From Rossellomorea sp. y25 (GTDB lineage Bacteria > Bacillota > Bacilli > Bacillales > Bacillaceae_B), in assembly GCF_038049935.1 (NCBI RefSeq), contig NZ_CP145886.1:3767001-3831000 (forward strand): a stretch of 64,000 nt of DNA. The letters run 5' to 3'. A program made the translations under genes and the position numbers. Every line of letters starts with the position of its first letter. The stretch's first letter is position 1. The notes beneath the pieces were generated by a model. The model did no database searches, was not told the origin of the DNA, and was given only the letters and a program-made list of their open reading frames with translations. Shown piece after piece: positions 17,576-25,068 of the stretch.

Positions 17576-18535
17576 CTATAGGGATGTTCTCGGTTTCTTT
17601 CCCTTTAATACGGCATGAATATTCTCTACACATAAAGCCATCATCCCATAACGTGTTTCTTTAGAGGAACTTCCGATATGAGGAAGTGCGACCACTTGAT
17701 GTAACTTGAGAAGAGGATGGTCTGCATCGATCGGCTCCGCTTCGAATACATCTAATCCTGCCCCTGCAATATCTCCCCTCTTTAACGCTTGTTCTAAAGC
17801 TTCTTCACTTACGATCGGGCCACGGGCTGCATTGATGAAAATCGCTGTATTTTTCATCAATAAGAATTGTTCTTCTTGAAACATACCTTCTGTGTCTTCG
17901 TTTAAGGGAGCAAGAACCACGACAAAATCCGATTGAGTGAGGAGTTTCTCCAAAGTTGCATATTGAACACCAAGGTCTTGTTCCACTGCATATTTTCTGG
18001 AACGATTATGATATAGAACATTCATATTGAATCCCTTCGCTCTTCTTGCCACAGCTTCACCTATGCTTCCCATTCCGAGAATGCCAATGGTTTTGTGATG
18101 AATATCTAAGCCGGCTAATAAAAGGGGTGACCAGCTTTTCCACTTTCCTTCTTTCACATAACGGTCTGCCTCGACGATTCGTCTTGCCGTTGCCATTAAT
18201 AATGCAAAGGTTAAATCAGCCGTTGTTTCCGTTAGAACATCAGGCGTATTGCATATGGTGATGCCTAATTCTTTTGCCGCTTCAAGGTCTATATTGTCAT
18301 GGCCGACAGCCAGATTTGCCACGACTCTTACTTGTGGAGATCTCTGTAACAGCTCCCGATCTATCTTGTCCGATAACATCGTAAGTAAAGCAGAGGCACT
18401 CTCTGCTTTATGGAGAAGAACGTCTCTTGGTACCGAAACATCTTCATGCTCCCACATGTCAACTTCAAATTCTTTCTGCAAGGGTGCAATGATTGATTCC
18501 GGCAATTTTCTTGTAATATAGATGGATGGCTTCAT
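17576..18535 (-). CDS. D-2-hydroxyacid dehydrogenase (glyoxylate/hydroxypyruvate reductase-like)
   Basis: A 319-aa NAD(P)-dependent oxidoreductase of the D-isomer 2-hydroxyacid dehydrogenase family. The dinucleotide-binding loop GILGMGSIGEAVARR is near residue 150. The catalytic trio is visible: Arg in INAARGPIVSE, Glu in DVFEAEP, and His in LPHIGSSS. It is closest in pattern to glyoxylate/hydroxypyruvate (D-glycerate) reductases; the precise substrate cannot be read from the sequence. It is a single minus-strand gene. Confidence 0.88.
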   Translation of the reverse strand: MKPSIYITRKLPESIIAPLQKEFEVDMWEHEDVSVPRDVLLHKAESASALLTMLSDKIDRELLQRSPQVRVVANLAVGHDNIDLEAAKELGITICNTPDVLTETTADLTFALLMATARRIVEADRYVKEGKWKSWSPLLLAGLDIHHKTIGILGMGSIGEAVARRAKGFNMNVLYHNRSRKYAVEQDLGVQYATLEKLLTQSDFVVVLAPLNEDTEGMFQEEQFLLMKNTAIFINAARGPIVSEEALEQALKRGDIAGAGLDVFEAEPIDADHPLLKLHQVVALPHIGSSSKETRYGMMALCVENIHAVLKGKKPRTSL

Positions 18536-18613
18536 ATGTAGTCCCTACCTTCACTCTTTTTCTACAGTTTAGCATAAAAGTGAAGGCCGTTCAGATTGGG
18601 AGGGTCGTCGATG

Positions 18614-19615
18614 TTACAGCCATGCAACAAGGGGAATTCCCCATTTTTTAACGGGAACTTCAGACATATGATAAAAGTCAGACAGGAATGCTTCATATTG
18701 GTGGGAATTTTTCAGATAGCGCTCCAGCTTATCTTCAACTACCTTCTTCTTCTGTTCTGATTGTGAAATATAATACTCCTCTATGCACTCGAAATAGTGA
18801 AGGGGAAACAAGAGACGTGAATACAGCAGTCTCCAAGAGAATGGTGAGAGTGGGGTAATGGATTCATACTCTCTGATGAATTCCTGGAGCTCAGGATGAA
18901 ACGTTTGGCTTCTCATGAAATAGCGTTCTCTCACCCACTCTGCTATGTCCCGGCTGCAGTGATCGAACACCCATTGGAATGGAAAATGAATGAACACTTC
19001 CGTCCCCCATGTGGATTGAAGAAAACGCTCATGGCAAACCGTTCCCGCATCCTCTGGCTTCGGATCCTCATCAAGCTCCGTATCAACCAGGTACTGGATG
19101 GCGTTTTCTGCCAAAGCACTGTAATAAGGGTAGCTCTCAACAAAGCGGCGTTCAAACTCGTCAGCCGGCTGGTCCTGAATAACCTGATAATAAGCCTTCT
19201 CTAACTGAGCAAGCCTCTTTTCCCACAGACTTTTCCACTGTCCCATACGATTTATTTTCTCTACTTTTTCTTCAAAGGTCCGTCCCCTGAAATGGAATTT
19301 GCTTAACTTTCTGCCCATCTTTTTATCAGGGGGAGATTGGATGCTTTCATTTCGCAGCACCACATAATCTTTATCCTTTTCTACCACAAGGAATCTTCCT
19401 TCGTTGCTCTGGACGAAGGTTGAAACATGCCGATCTCCCTGACTTTTTAGGTGTTCTGCCAATTTGTAGAGTTCCACTAAGGTTTCTTGTTCCATATTCG
19501 ATACGCCCACAATACTATATACTAATCCCCCGACCATATATCGATCCATCATTCCATCAAAAAATGCCCGCTCTGGATGCAATCCAAAATGATTGATTAA
19601 TATTTCTTGAGACAT
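18614..19615 (-). CDS. yutH: Spore coat protein YutH (CotS/kinase-like)
   Basis: A 333-aa protein related to the CotS/CotI/YutH group of aminoglycoside phosphotransferase-like spore coat proteins. It has the kinase-like N-lobe (VYSIVGVSNM, LVVEKDKDYVVLRN) but lacks a clear HxD-type catalytic loop, so catalysis is doubtful. Its B. subtilis relative is found in the spore coat. It is monocistronic. Its divergent neighbour is yutG. Expression late in sporulation is expected from the family, not shown here. Confidence 0.85.
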   Translation of the reverse strand: MSQEILINHFGLHPERAFFDGMMDRYMVGGLVYSIVGVSNMEQETLVELYKLAEHLKSQGDRHVSTFVQSNEGRFLVVEKDKDYVVLRNESIQSPPDKKMGRKLSKFHFRGRTFEEKVEKINRMGQWKSLWEKRLAQLEKAYYQVIQDQPADEFERRFVESYPYYSALAENAIQYLVDTELDEDPKPEDAGTVCHERFLQSTWGTEVFIHFPFQWVFDHCSRDIAEWVRERYFMRSQTFHPELQEFIREYESITPLSPFSWRLLYSRLLFPLHYFECIEEYYISQSEQKKKVVEDKLERYLKNSHQYEAFLSDFYHMSEVPVKKWGIPLVAWL

Positions 19616-19905
19616 ATTGATCTCTCCTATCTAAAGTAACCATCTTTTTTCACAGGGTGATCCGTGTCAAACAAGTCCTTTTTCATAATGTCAATTCCTT
19701 TCAAAATCACTTCATTACCACTCACTCACTTTATATGAAAACAACCTTTATAGACAATTATGAATATCTAAAACTGGAGATGGGCAAGAATGAGAATAGA
19801 AGCTATTATTATGTCTATTTTTCAAATGGGAATCATATGTGTAAAACAAGGCTTCGTCTAATCGAAATAGGGGTTTTATAATCTTTCAAAGAAAAGGTGA
19901 ATAGG

Positions 19906-20406
19906 ATGAAGGATAAAGAATCAATGGATTTATTAGAGAAAACGGCACGTAAATGGCTGCATGAAAGAGGAGTAGAGATTGAAGATATTGCTCAATTGGT
20001 CATGTACCTTCAACAAAAGTACCATCCTGATCTTGAACTAAAGGAATGTGTCTATAACGTTGAACGTGTGTTAACGAAGCGGGAAGTGCAAAATGCGATA
20101 CTAACGGGTATTCAACTTGATATATTAGCTGAGAAAAAAATGCTGGAAGAACCACTTCAGGCGATAATTGAAGTAGATGAAGGTTTATATGGTGTGGATG
20201 AAATTCTAGCCTTTTCAATTGTTAATGTATATGGATCGATTGGATTTACAAACTACGGCTATATCGATAAACAAAAGCCGGGAATCCTGGAGAGGTTGAA
20301 TGATAAATCATCTGGTATGTGTCATACCTTCTTGGACGATATTGTAGGTGCAATTGCAGCAGCTGCATCAAGTAGACTGGCACACCGGGCTAAATGCGCA
20401 GAATAA
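19906..20406 (+). CDS. yutG: YutG, phosphatidylglycerophosphatase A-related protein
   Basis: A 166-aa protein of the YutG group, related to phosphatidylglycerophosphatase A (PgpA). The region GVEIEDIAQLVMYLQQKY near the start and DEGLYGVDEILAFSIVNVYGSIGF are typical. It ends with HTFLDDIVGAIAAAASSR. Unlike enterobacterial PgpA it lacks long membrane helices, so it is probably soluble. The ATG at 19906 is chosen since AAAGGTG lies 6 bases upstream; GTG 19897 lies in that site. A terminator follows. The enzyme activity is inferred. Confidence 0.8.
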   Translation: MKDKESMDLLEKTARKWLHERGVEIEDIAQLVMYLQQKYHPDLELKECVYNVERVLTKREVQNAILTGIQLDILAEKKMLEEPLQAIIEVDEGLYGVDEILAFSIVNVYGSIGFTNYGYIDKQKPGILERLNDKSSGMCHTFLDDIVGAIAAAASSRLAHRAKCAE

Positions 20407-20432
20407 GCCTAGACGGAATAAAATACGTATCC

Positions 20433-20465
20433 AAATCAGACGACAGGCGTCGTCTGATTTTTTTA
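20433..20465 (+). terminator. Terminator after yutG
   Basis: AAATCAGACGAC pairs with GTCGTCTGATTT, followed by a T-run. Confidence 0.9.
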
Positions 20466-20591
20466 GTGAAAGAAGAAGTGTCCTAAAAACTGACAAAATA
20501 AATCATACTGTATCCCCTAAAAATCACATAAAACATAAATAGTTCCTTTTCACTAACTTTATTATTGCACATCAATGAATAGTTTTATATA

Positions 20592-20640
20592 ATTACAATT
20601 ATAGTTGTAATTACCATAAATATAGTTGTATCAAGGACTT
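20592..20640. promoter_or_regulatory. Palindrome ATTACAA-N6-TTGTAAT with a third half-site
   Basis: ATTACAATTATAGTTGTAAT (20592-20611) is a clean inverted repeat. The half TATAGTTGTA returns at 20631-20640. It looks like an operator for an unknown regulator ahead of the broken Sda-like gene. Confidence 0.4.
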
Positions 20641-20721
20641 CTAAACGAATACACAGCAAATAAAGGCCATCACTTAAACGGGATTAGACGGGTTCACACA
20701 TACATACAAAAAATAAACAAG

Positions 20722-20854
20722 ATGAAATCACGTCCAACTCCTAAGTGACCTAGCCCTTATCGCTGCATACAAGGAAGCAAAACAGTTAAAACTCAGTAAT
20801 GATTTTATCATTCTGATCGAACAAGAAATTAAAAAGAGAAAATTAGTTCATTAA
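20722..20854 (+). pseudogene. Broken Sda-like sporulation inhibitor gene
   Basis: From 20738 the plus strand reads LLSDLALIAAYKEAKQLKL and then SNDFIILIEQEIKKRKL, ending at TAA 20854. This matches the Sda family (LSDELLIESY..A..L.L...FI.LIE.EI.RR), a small helical hairpin that inhibits the sporulation kinase KinA. No ATG, GTG or TTG exists in this frame: a stop at 20721 precedes it. An ATG at 20722 is in another frame, which hits a stop at 20746. A frameshift of one base would join them, so it is probably inactive. It overlaps the end of the XRE gene by 4 bases, tail to tail. Confidence 0.6.
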
Positions 20855-21102
20855 AGAATCGTTTGATTGTAGATGTCTTCGTGTTCTTCACAAGTCGGCA
20901 TGATGTCTTCCCACTGAACGTCAAGAGCACATACAATGGCATTCAACTTGTTCAGGGACGGGTTTGCCTCTCCCTTTTCAATCAACGAAATATAATTAAC
21001 CGTCAATCCACATTTGTGACTTAATTCTTGTATGGTGATTTCTTTTGCTCTTCTGTGGTACCTTATTTTCTTTCCGACAAGTCCTGTAACTGTAATACTC
21101 AT
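20851..21102 (-). CDS. Small XRE-family transcriptional regulator
   Basis: An 83-aa protein made almost entirely of one helix-turn-helix domain of the Cro/XRE type. The HTH spans residues 20-45 (ITIQELSHKCGLTVNYISLI, then EKGEANPSL). The size fits SinR/SlrR-like or immunity-type repressors with no further domain. Its targets are unknown. It is convergent with the broken Sda-like gene. The region upstream holds repeats of an ATTCTTTA-type motif that may be its own operator. Confidence 0.85.
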   Translation of the reverse strand: MSITVTGLVGKKIRYHRRAKEITIQELSHKCGLTVNYISLIEKGEANPSLNKLNAIVCALDVQWEDIMPTCEEHEDIYNQTIL

Positions 21103-21479
21103 TACCTCACTACCCTTTTAAAAATTCTTTAGAAATGACGTGGAATGTTTCGAAAATCAATTATGAAACAGTGACTTTCATTCTTAAAGTTGTTTGCATT
21201 CGTAAAGAATAGTTAGAAATTGAAAAGGTATCAATGCTAATAGTCCCCTACTACCTTTGATGTTTACCCTAGATTAATACCTTTACACTTAATTTCGTAA
21301 TATTTTTTAAAAATATTCTTATTGTTTTTCAGATCCTGTCTTCCTAGTCCTTCTGAGTACTCAAATATGTGTAATGGAAAAGTTAGTTAGAGGAAAAACC
21401 ATATAATACTTTAGGAGTATAATTCTCGTTCCTGCTATTATTTTACTTGCTACAGTATCTATAGAGGCATAGATATTAG

Positions 21480-21511
21480 CAAAAAGGACCAATTACGTAG
21501 GTCCTTAAGTA
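21480..21511 (-). terminator. Terminator-like hairpin, minus strand
   Basis: On the minus strand AAGGACC pairs with GGTCCTT and is followed by T5. It may end the yutF transcript after reading past the hairpin at 21638. Confidence 0.6.
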
Positions 21512-21637
21512 TAAATAGTATTTTGATTACTTCTTTTAACACTAGTTCTATTTTACTTATACGAACGAGGGTTGTCTATTATGAATGTGTTACTAATTTA
21601 AGACATTTTTCTATTTTTGTATTCAGAAGGGCTTATA

Positions 21638-21673
21638 AGGTGGAGACTGTAAAAACAGCCTCCACTTTTTTAT
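21638..21673 (+). terminator. Terminator-like hairpin with plus-strand T-run
   Basis: GGTGGAG.CTGT pairs with ACAG.CTCCAC, followed by T6 on the plus strand. No plus-strand gene lies upstream, so it either acts weakly on yutF from the other side or ends an unrecognised transcript. Confidence 0.6.
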
Positions 21674-21675
21674 TA

Positions 21676-22440
21676 TTATATATCCCATTCGTCTAATGTA
21701 TCAATTGTGTAGGTCGGCTGAATATCCTTCGAACTTAAAGCCTCTTTGGTTGTGACTCCAGTGTGAACAAGCAGCGTATCGAGTCCGGCGTTGATTCCAG
21801 CCAAAATATCGGTATCATAGTTATCCCCAACCATTAACGTGTCTTCCTTCGGGACCCCTAATACAGATAGGGCTTGCTCCATAATGATCGATTCGGGCTT
21901 TCCGATAAAGGTCGGTTCTGTTTGTGTGGAGACGGTGATAACTGACGTCAGGGAACCATTCCCAGGAAGCAATCCTCTTTCAGTCGGAATGGCGATATCT
22001 CCATTGGTTGAAATAAAAGTAGCACCATTTCTAACACCCAGGCAAGCGAGAGACAATTTTTCGTAATTAATGTCACGATCTATCCCCACTACTACGAAAT
22101 CCGGTTTCTCATCCCTAAGAGTAATCCCGCTATCTTCCAGTGCCGAACGAATTCCTTCTTCCCCGATGACATATGCGGTTCCATTTGGTTTTTTCTTTGC
22201 TATATACTGAGCTGTCGCCATTGATGTTGTGAATATCTGTTCCTTCGTGGCAGGAATGGCAAAGGACTGCAACTTTTCTGCAACCTGCTCAGGTCTTCTT
22301 GAAGAATTGTTTGTTACAAACAGATAGGGTAATCCCTTCTCCTGAAGACGTTTAACGAATACTCCCGCTTCCTCGATCTTTTCTTTCCCTTTATACATCG
22401 TGCCATCTAAATCGATTAAGTATCCTTTATATTCTTTCAT
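21676..22440 (-). CDS. yutF: HAD-superfamily phosphatase, NagD/YutF type
   Basis: A 254-aa HAD hydrolase of the NagD-like class IIA group. Motif I is GYLIDLDGTMYKGKEKI with the nucleophile Asp, motif II LFVTNNSS, and motif IV MVGDNYDTDILAG. The class IIA cap lies between residues about 75 and 180. The family dephosphorylates small sugar or nucleotide phosphates; B. subtilis YutF is a NagD-type member. It precedes yutE on the complementary strand order (yutE upstream). Confidence 0.9.
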   Translation of the reverse strand: MKEYKGYLIDLDGTMYKGKEKIEEAGVFVKRLQEKGLPYLFVTNNSSRRPEQVAEKLQSFAIPATKEQIFTTSMATAQYIAKKKPNGTAYVIGEEGIRSALEDSGITLRDEKPDFVVVGIDRDINYEKLSLACLGVRNGATFISTNGDIAIPTERGLLPGNGSLTSVITVSTQTEPTFIGKPESIIMEQALSVLGVPKEDTLMVGDNYDTDILAGINAGLDTLLVHTGVTTKEALSSKDIQPTYTIDTLDEWDI

Positions 22441-22525
22441 TGTTTACCTCCATATGATTGTTTTAGTATGCCCAAACACCTTAAAGTCTGTTCTATTTAC
22501 GATAAAATGTAGCTTTAAATAAAAC

Positions 22526-22555
22526 AAAACGCTTCCTGGTCAGAAAGCGCTGTCA
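22526..22555 (-). terminator. Hairpin after yutE
   Basis: On the minus strand GCGCTTTC pairs with GGAAGCGTTTT, followed by GTTTTATTT. The run of T is interrupted, so termination may be partial. Confidence 0.5.
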
Positions 22556-22562
22556 TATCTCA

Positions 22563-23000
22563 TTAATTTTTAAATGCGGATACAGGTCCCAGTTCATTTT
22601 CAAGGTAGCTGCGAACCTGTTGAGGAAACTTCTCTAACGAGTAGAATACCTCGTTTAAAACCTTATGTAATTGATCATGGTTGACGGCTGTATACTCCTG
22701 AACAAGTATCTTACGATTGCCTACAAGAAGCTTGAGGTCTCTACTCATCTTGTCATCGATCACGTTTTCATCCAAAAGAATGTCAATGATGTCTTCATAG
22801 CTTCCAGGGTCTCTCATAATGAACCCATCGATCATGCTGTTCCCTACATCAAGTACGGATTCAATGATCGTATGAGCCATTCGCTCCAGGGCTAGTTTTT
22901 CTACTATGGAGTTCCATTGATCATTGGAACGAACGATGGTTAACTGCTCACTCATATAAAGCAATATCACTTCAATCTTTTCTCTATCTACGAAATACAT
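22563..23000 (-). CDS. yutE: YutE, DUF86/HepT-like protein
   Basis: A 145-aa all-helical protein of the DUF86 (HepT-like) family. HepT proteins are usually toxins paired with a MNT nucleotidyltransferase and carry the RNase motif R-x4-H-x-Y. Here the equivalent stretch is RKILVQEY (R96, Q101, Y103), so the His is replaced by Gln, and no MNT gene is nearby. This suggests a non-toxic or altered role. AGAGGTGG precedes the ATG by 5 bases. It is conserved at this place in B. subtilis. Confidence 0.85.
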   Translation of the reverse strand: MYFVDREKIEVILLYMSEQLTIVRSNDQWNSIVEKLALERMAHTIIESVLDVGNSMIDGFIMRDPGSYEDIIDILLDENVIDDKMSRDLKLLVGNRKILVQEYTAVNHDQLHKVLNEVFYSLEKFPQQVRSYLENELGPVSAFKN

Positions 23001-23134
23001 GGTGCCACCTCTTCCTGAACGATATCATCACACTTTATTCTAACATAATTTCACCATCACCATACAGGTACATCCTGCAAAACTCACTTCAGTTTGTTAT
23101 GATGAAATAAGCAGAAAAAGAGGAGGACATCGTC

Positions 23135-23404
23135 ATGAGTGAACGATTTTATTTATACGATGATACAGAAAATACAAAAACACGATTTGTGAGCTTTATG
23201 GGGGAAAATCAGCGGTACGACTTAGCTATTACCCAGACAGATCGATATTATGGTAAATCTTTGGTACTAGACCTTCAAGGCAGTCGATTTGCGATCGTTG
23301 GCAGAGATGATCTTGATGAACCCGGATATGTAGAAAGTGTATTCAAGTTAACTCTGGAAGAAGCCGATGAATTGAGGGACTTCTTAGGGGAAATCATTTT
23401 GTAA
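23135..23404 (+). CDS. DUF3055 family small protein
   Basis: An 89-aa acidic protein resembling the DUF3055 family found in Bacilli. Recognisable parts are RFYLYDDTENTKTRFVSFMG at the start and ADELRDFLGEIIL at the end. The predicted content is beta-rich with a final helix. AAGAGGAGG lies 9 bases before the ATG. Function is unknown. It is followed on the same strand by a second small gene. Confidence 0.75.
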   Translation: MSERFYLYDDTENTKTRFVSFMGENQRYDLAITQTDRYYGKSLVLDLQGSRFAIVGRDDLDEPGYVESVFKLTLEEADELRDFLGEIIL

Positions 23405-23471
23405 AATGTGCACTGAAGAATGAAGTCCACCCCACTCTCACATACTACAAGTATGAAAGGTGGGAGATAAA

Positions 23472-23774
23472 ATGAGTAAAGAACCTAGAGACAAAGAAGA
23501 AGAAGTATATAGTGACTTCTCTAATGTTGAAACGTATCGCAATTTTATCGTTCCAGAAACACTTCCTGAAGGACCTTACGGATCTCCGCGGGGAAAGCAT
23601 ACTCCAGTCGAGAACAAAAGCACTCCATGGGAAGAAGGACAACGGTATTACAGTGCCTTCAACTATGAAAACAAATCACTTCATCAGGATATTCCACGTC
23701 AGGAGCCTGGGTCTCATCCTGTTCATGCAGACACCGATGTGAATGAAGAACCTCCATATACTGAAAATAAGTAA
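23472..23774 (+). CDS. Small hydrophilic conserved-type protein of unknown function
   Basis: A 100-aa, highly charged, probably disordered protein with no Cys and several Pro, containing VPETLPEGPYGSP and EEGQRYYSAFNYENKS. I do not recognise the family with confidence; its composition resembles DUF3905-type Bacillus proteins. AAAGGTGGG lies 7 bases before the ATG at 23472; an in-frame GTG at 23460 lies within that site. It lies 67 bases after the DUF3055 gene and ends in a good terminator, so it is probably a real gene. Confidence 0.65.
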   Translation: MSKEPRDKEEEVYSDFSNVETYRNFIVPETLPEGPYGSPRGKHTPVENKSTPWEEGQRYYSAFNYENKSLHQDIPRQEPGSHPVHADTDVNEEPPYTENK

Positions 23775-23778
23775 AAAT

Positions 23779-23814
23779 ACAAAAGGAACAAACCAGACGG
23801 TTTGTTCCTTTCAT
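23779..23814. terminator. Bidirectional terminator before yutD
   Basis: AAAGGAACAAACC pairs with GGTTTGTTCCTTT around AGAC, between convergent genes. Confidence 0.88.
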
Positions 23815-23816
23815 CA

Positions 23817-24092
23817 TTATTTATTGACTTTCTTTAAAAGAAAATAAGCGCAGCCAAAATTACAATATTCGTACAAGTAATCCTTATGTGTACTTACCTT
23901 TGTATCAAATGACGCTTTTTGATTGTGGTCATCGAAAAATCCCTTTAAACGAAGCTGGCCATATCCCCAATCCCCAAGGATATAGTCGTATTTGCTTAAG
24001 ATATCGCTATATCTTTCCTTAAATGCTTCCTCGTTGAATCCGTCTCTAAATTCCTCAACGATTTCGTAGCATGTATTCTGCACACAAATCAT
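23817..24092 (-). CDS. yutD: YutD, DUF1027 family protein
   Basis: A 91-aa DUF1027 protein matching YutD. Typical stretches are EEFRDGFNEEAFKERYSDIL, then YDYILGDWGYGQLRLKGFF, and a C-terminal EYCNFGCAYF with two cysteines. The fold is a small alpha/beta unit; function is unknown although the gene is widely conserved in Bacilli. The start at ATG 24092 is preferred over the GTG at 24101, which lies in the G-rich ribosome binding region. It is divergent from yutC. Confidence 0.85.
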   Translation of the reverse strand: MICVQNTCYEIVEEFRDGFNEEAFKERYSDILSKYDYILGDWGYGQLRLKGFFDDHNQKASFDTKVSTHKDYLYEYCNFGCAYFLLKKVNK

Positions 24093-24203
24093 TTCGTCCA
24101 CCCACTTTCATTTCCTTATCTTAAATTATAACGGATTGTCCATTAATTACTATGAAAAATTGTCATAAGAGATGGTCACCCTATCAAATAGGGGGTGTTT
24201 AAG

Positions 24204-24923
24204 TTGAATAAATTCATTCTGGGTACAACTGTTTTAAGTATTGCGCTAATCGGAACTGCCTGTGATGGAATCGACACGGCCAATGAGGAAATGTTTCACG
24301 ACAATGGAAACACCATAAACGTGAATGACCGGGAAGACCTGTACAACGAAAATAGCTGGACCAAAAAAGGAGCCCACCGCGGTGAGGACTTCGGTTATGT
24401 TCGCCAACAGAAAAGTCCTACAGGTGGTCAAACCATTTCCACCAAGGATATGTACAGCATCAATCGTGAACAAGTAGCCGACACGATCAGCAAAATGAGT
24501 GTGGCTCTTCCTGACGTGAAAGATTGTTCCACTCTTGTCACAGACGAAGAAGTATTGATTTCATATGTGACCGACAAAAAGGATAAAGATGGTCGCTTTG
24601 AAGTAGCCGATCAGGTAAAGAAAACAGCCATGTCTGTTATTCCCCGCTGGTACCACGTCTATGTGACTGATGACAAGAGCCTGATGCGGAATGTAGAGAA
24701 CCTTGCCAAGATGGATAGTGATAGCCGTAACGCCAACACAGCTATCGATGATACCATTAACCTAATGCTGCAGGATTCTCCTCAGGGAAGAAATGTAGAC
24801 GCAGGTGAAAATCCAAATGGTGAAATGACATCTGAGAAATACGAAATGCAGGACGACGACGTCCATAAAATTAACAAAGATCGCCAAAAACGAAAAGACA
24901 ACACAGACAACATGGTCGATTAA
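24204..24923 (+). CDS. yutC: YhcN/YlaJ-type sporulation lipoprotein (YutC)
   Basis: A 239-aa lipoprotein. The signal peptide ends in the lipobox LIGTAC at about residues 17-22, placing the mature protein on the membrane surface. The mature part contains the YhcN/YlaJ-like region (ALPDVKDCSTLVTDEEVLIS, then YHVYVTDDKSLMRNV), typical of spore-associated lipoproteins. The start is TTG 24204, with AGGGGGTG about 6 bases upstream. The position, divergent from yutD and facing lipA, is as in B. subtilis. Confidence 0.85.
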   Translation: MNKFILGTTVLSIALIGTACDGIDTANEEMFHDNGNTINVNDREDLYNENSWTKKGAHRGEDFGYVRQQKSPTGGQTISTKDMYSINREQVADTISKMSVALPDVKDCSTLVTDEEVLISYVTDKKDKDGRFEVADQVKKTAMSVIPRWYHVYVTDDKSLMRNVENLAKMDSDSRNANTAIDDTINLMLQDSPQGRNVDAGENPNGEMTSEKYEMQDDDVHKINKDRQKRKDNTDNMVD

Positions 24924-25012
24924 AAGTAAGATTGGAGGAGGCTGACCAGAGGCGAAGCATTATGGCGTAAATGCTTAAATGCATCCCTTGTCATCCTCTA
25001 CTTAGCTACAAA

Positions 25013-25056
25013 AAGGACTGACTGTCAGAGATTTTCTCCTTCAGGTCAGTCCTTTT
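25013..25056. terminator. Terminator between yutC and lipA
   Basis: AAAAGGACTGAC pairs with GTCAGTCCTTTT around a 22-base loop; bidirectional. Confidence 0.85.
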
Positions 25057-25068
25057 ATATATAAATGA

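Larger units (their letters stand above)
21103..21675. other. 573-base gap between the XRE gene and yutF
   Basis: AT-rich, with no convincing coding sequence on either strand. Near the XRE start, ATTCTTTAGAAATG (21124) and the reverse-oriented GCATTCGTAAAGAAT (21198) share an ATTCTTTA-type core, with a related ATTCTTAAAG between them. Two terminator-like hairpins lie at 21482 and 21638. Confidence 0.5.

Noticed and set aside
22563..23404. Toxin-antitoxin pair made of yutE and the DUF3055 gene
   Set aside because: The genes are divergent, the DUF3055 protein has no nucleotidyltransferase motif, and YutE lacks the catalytic His.
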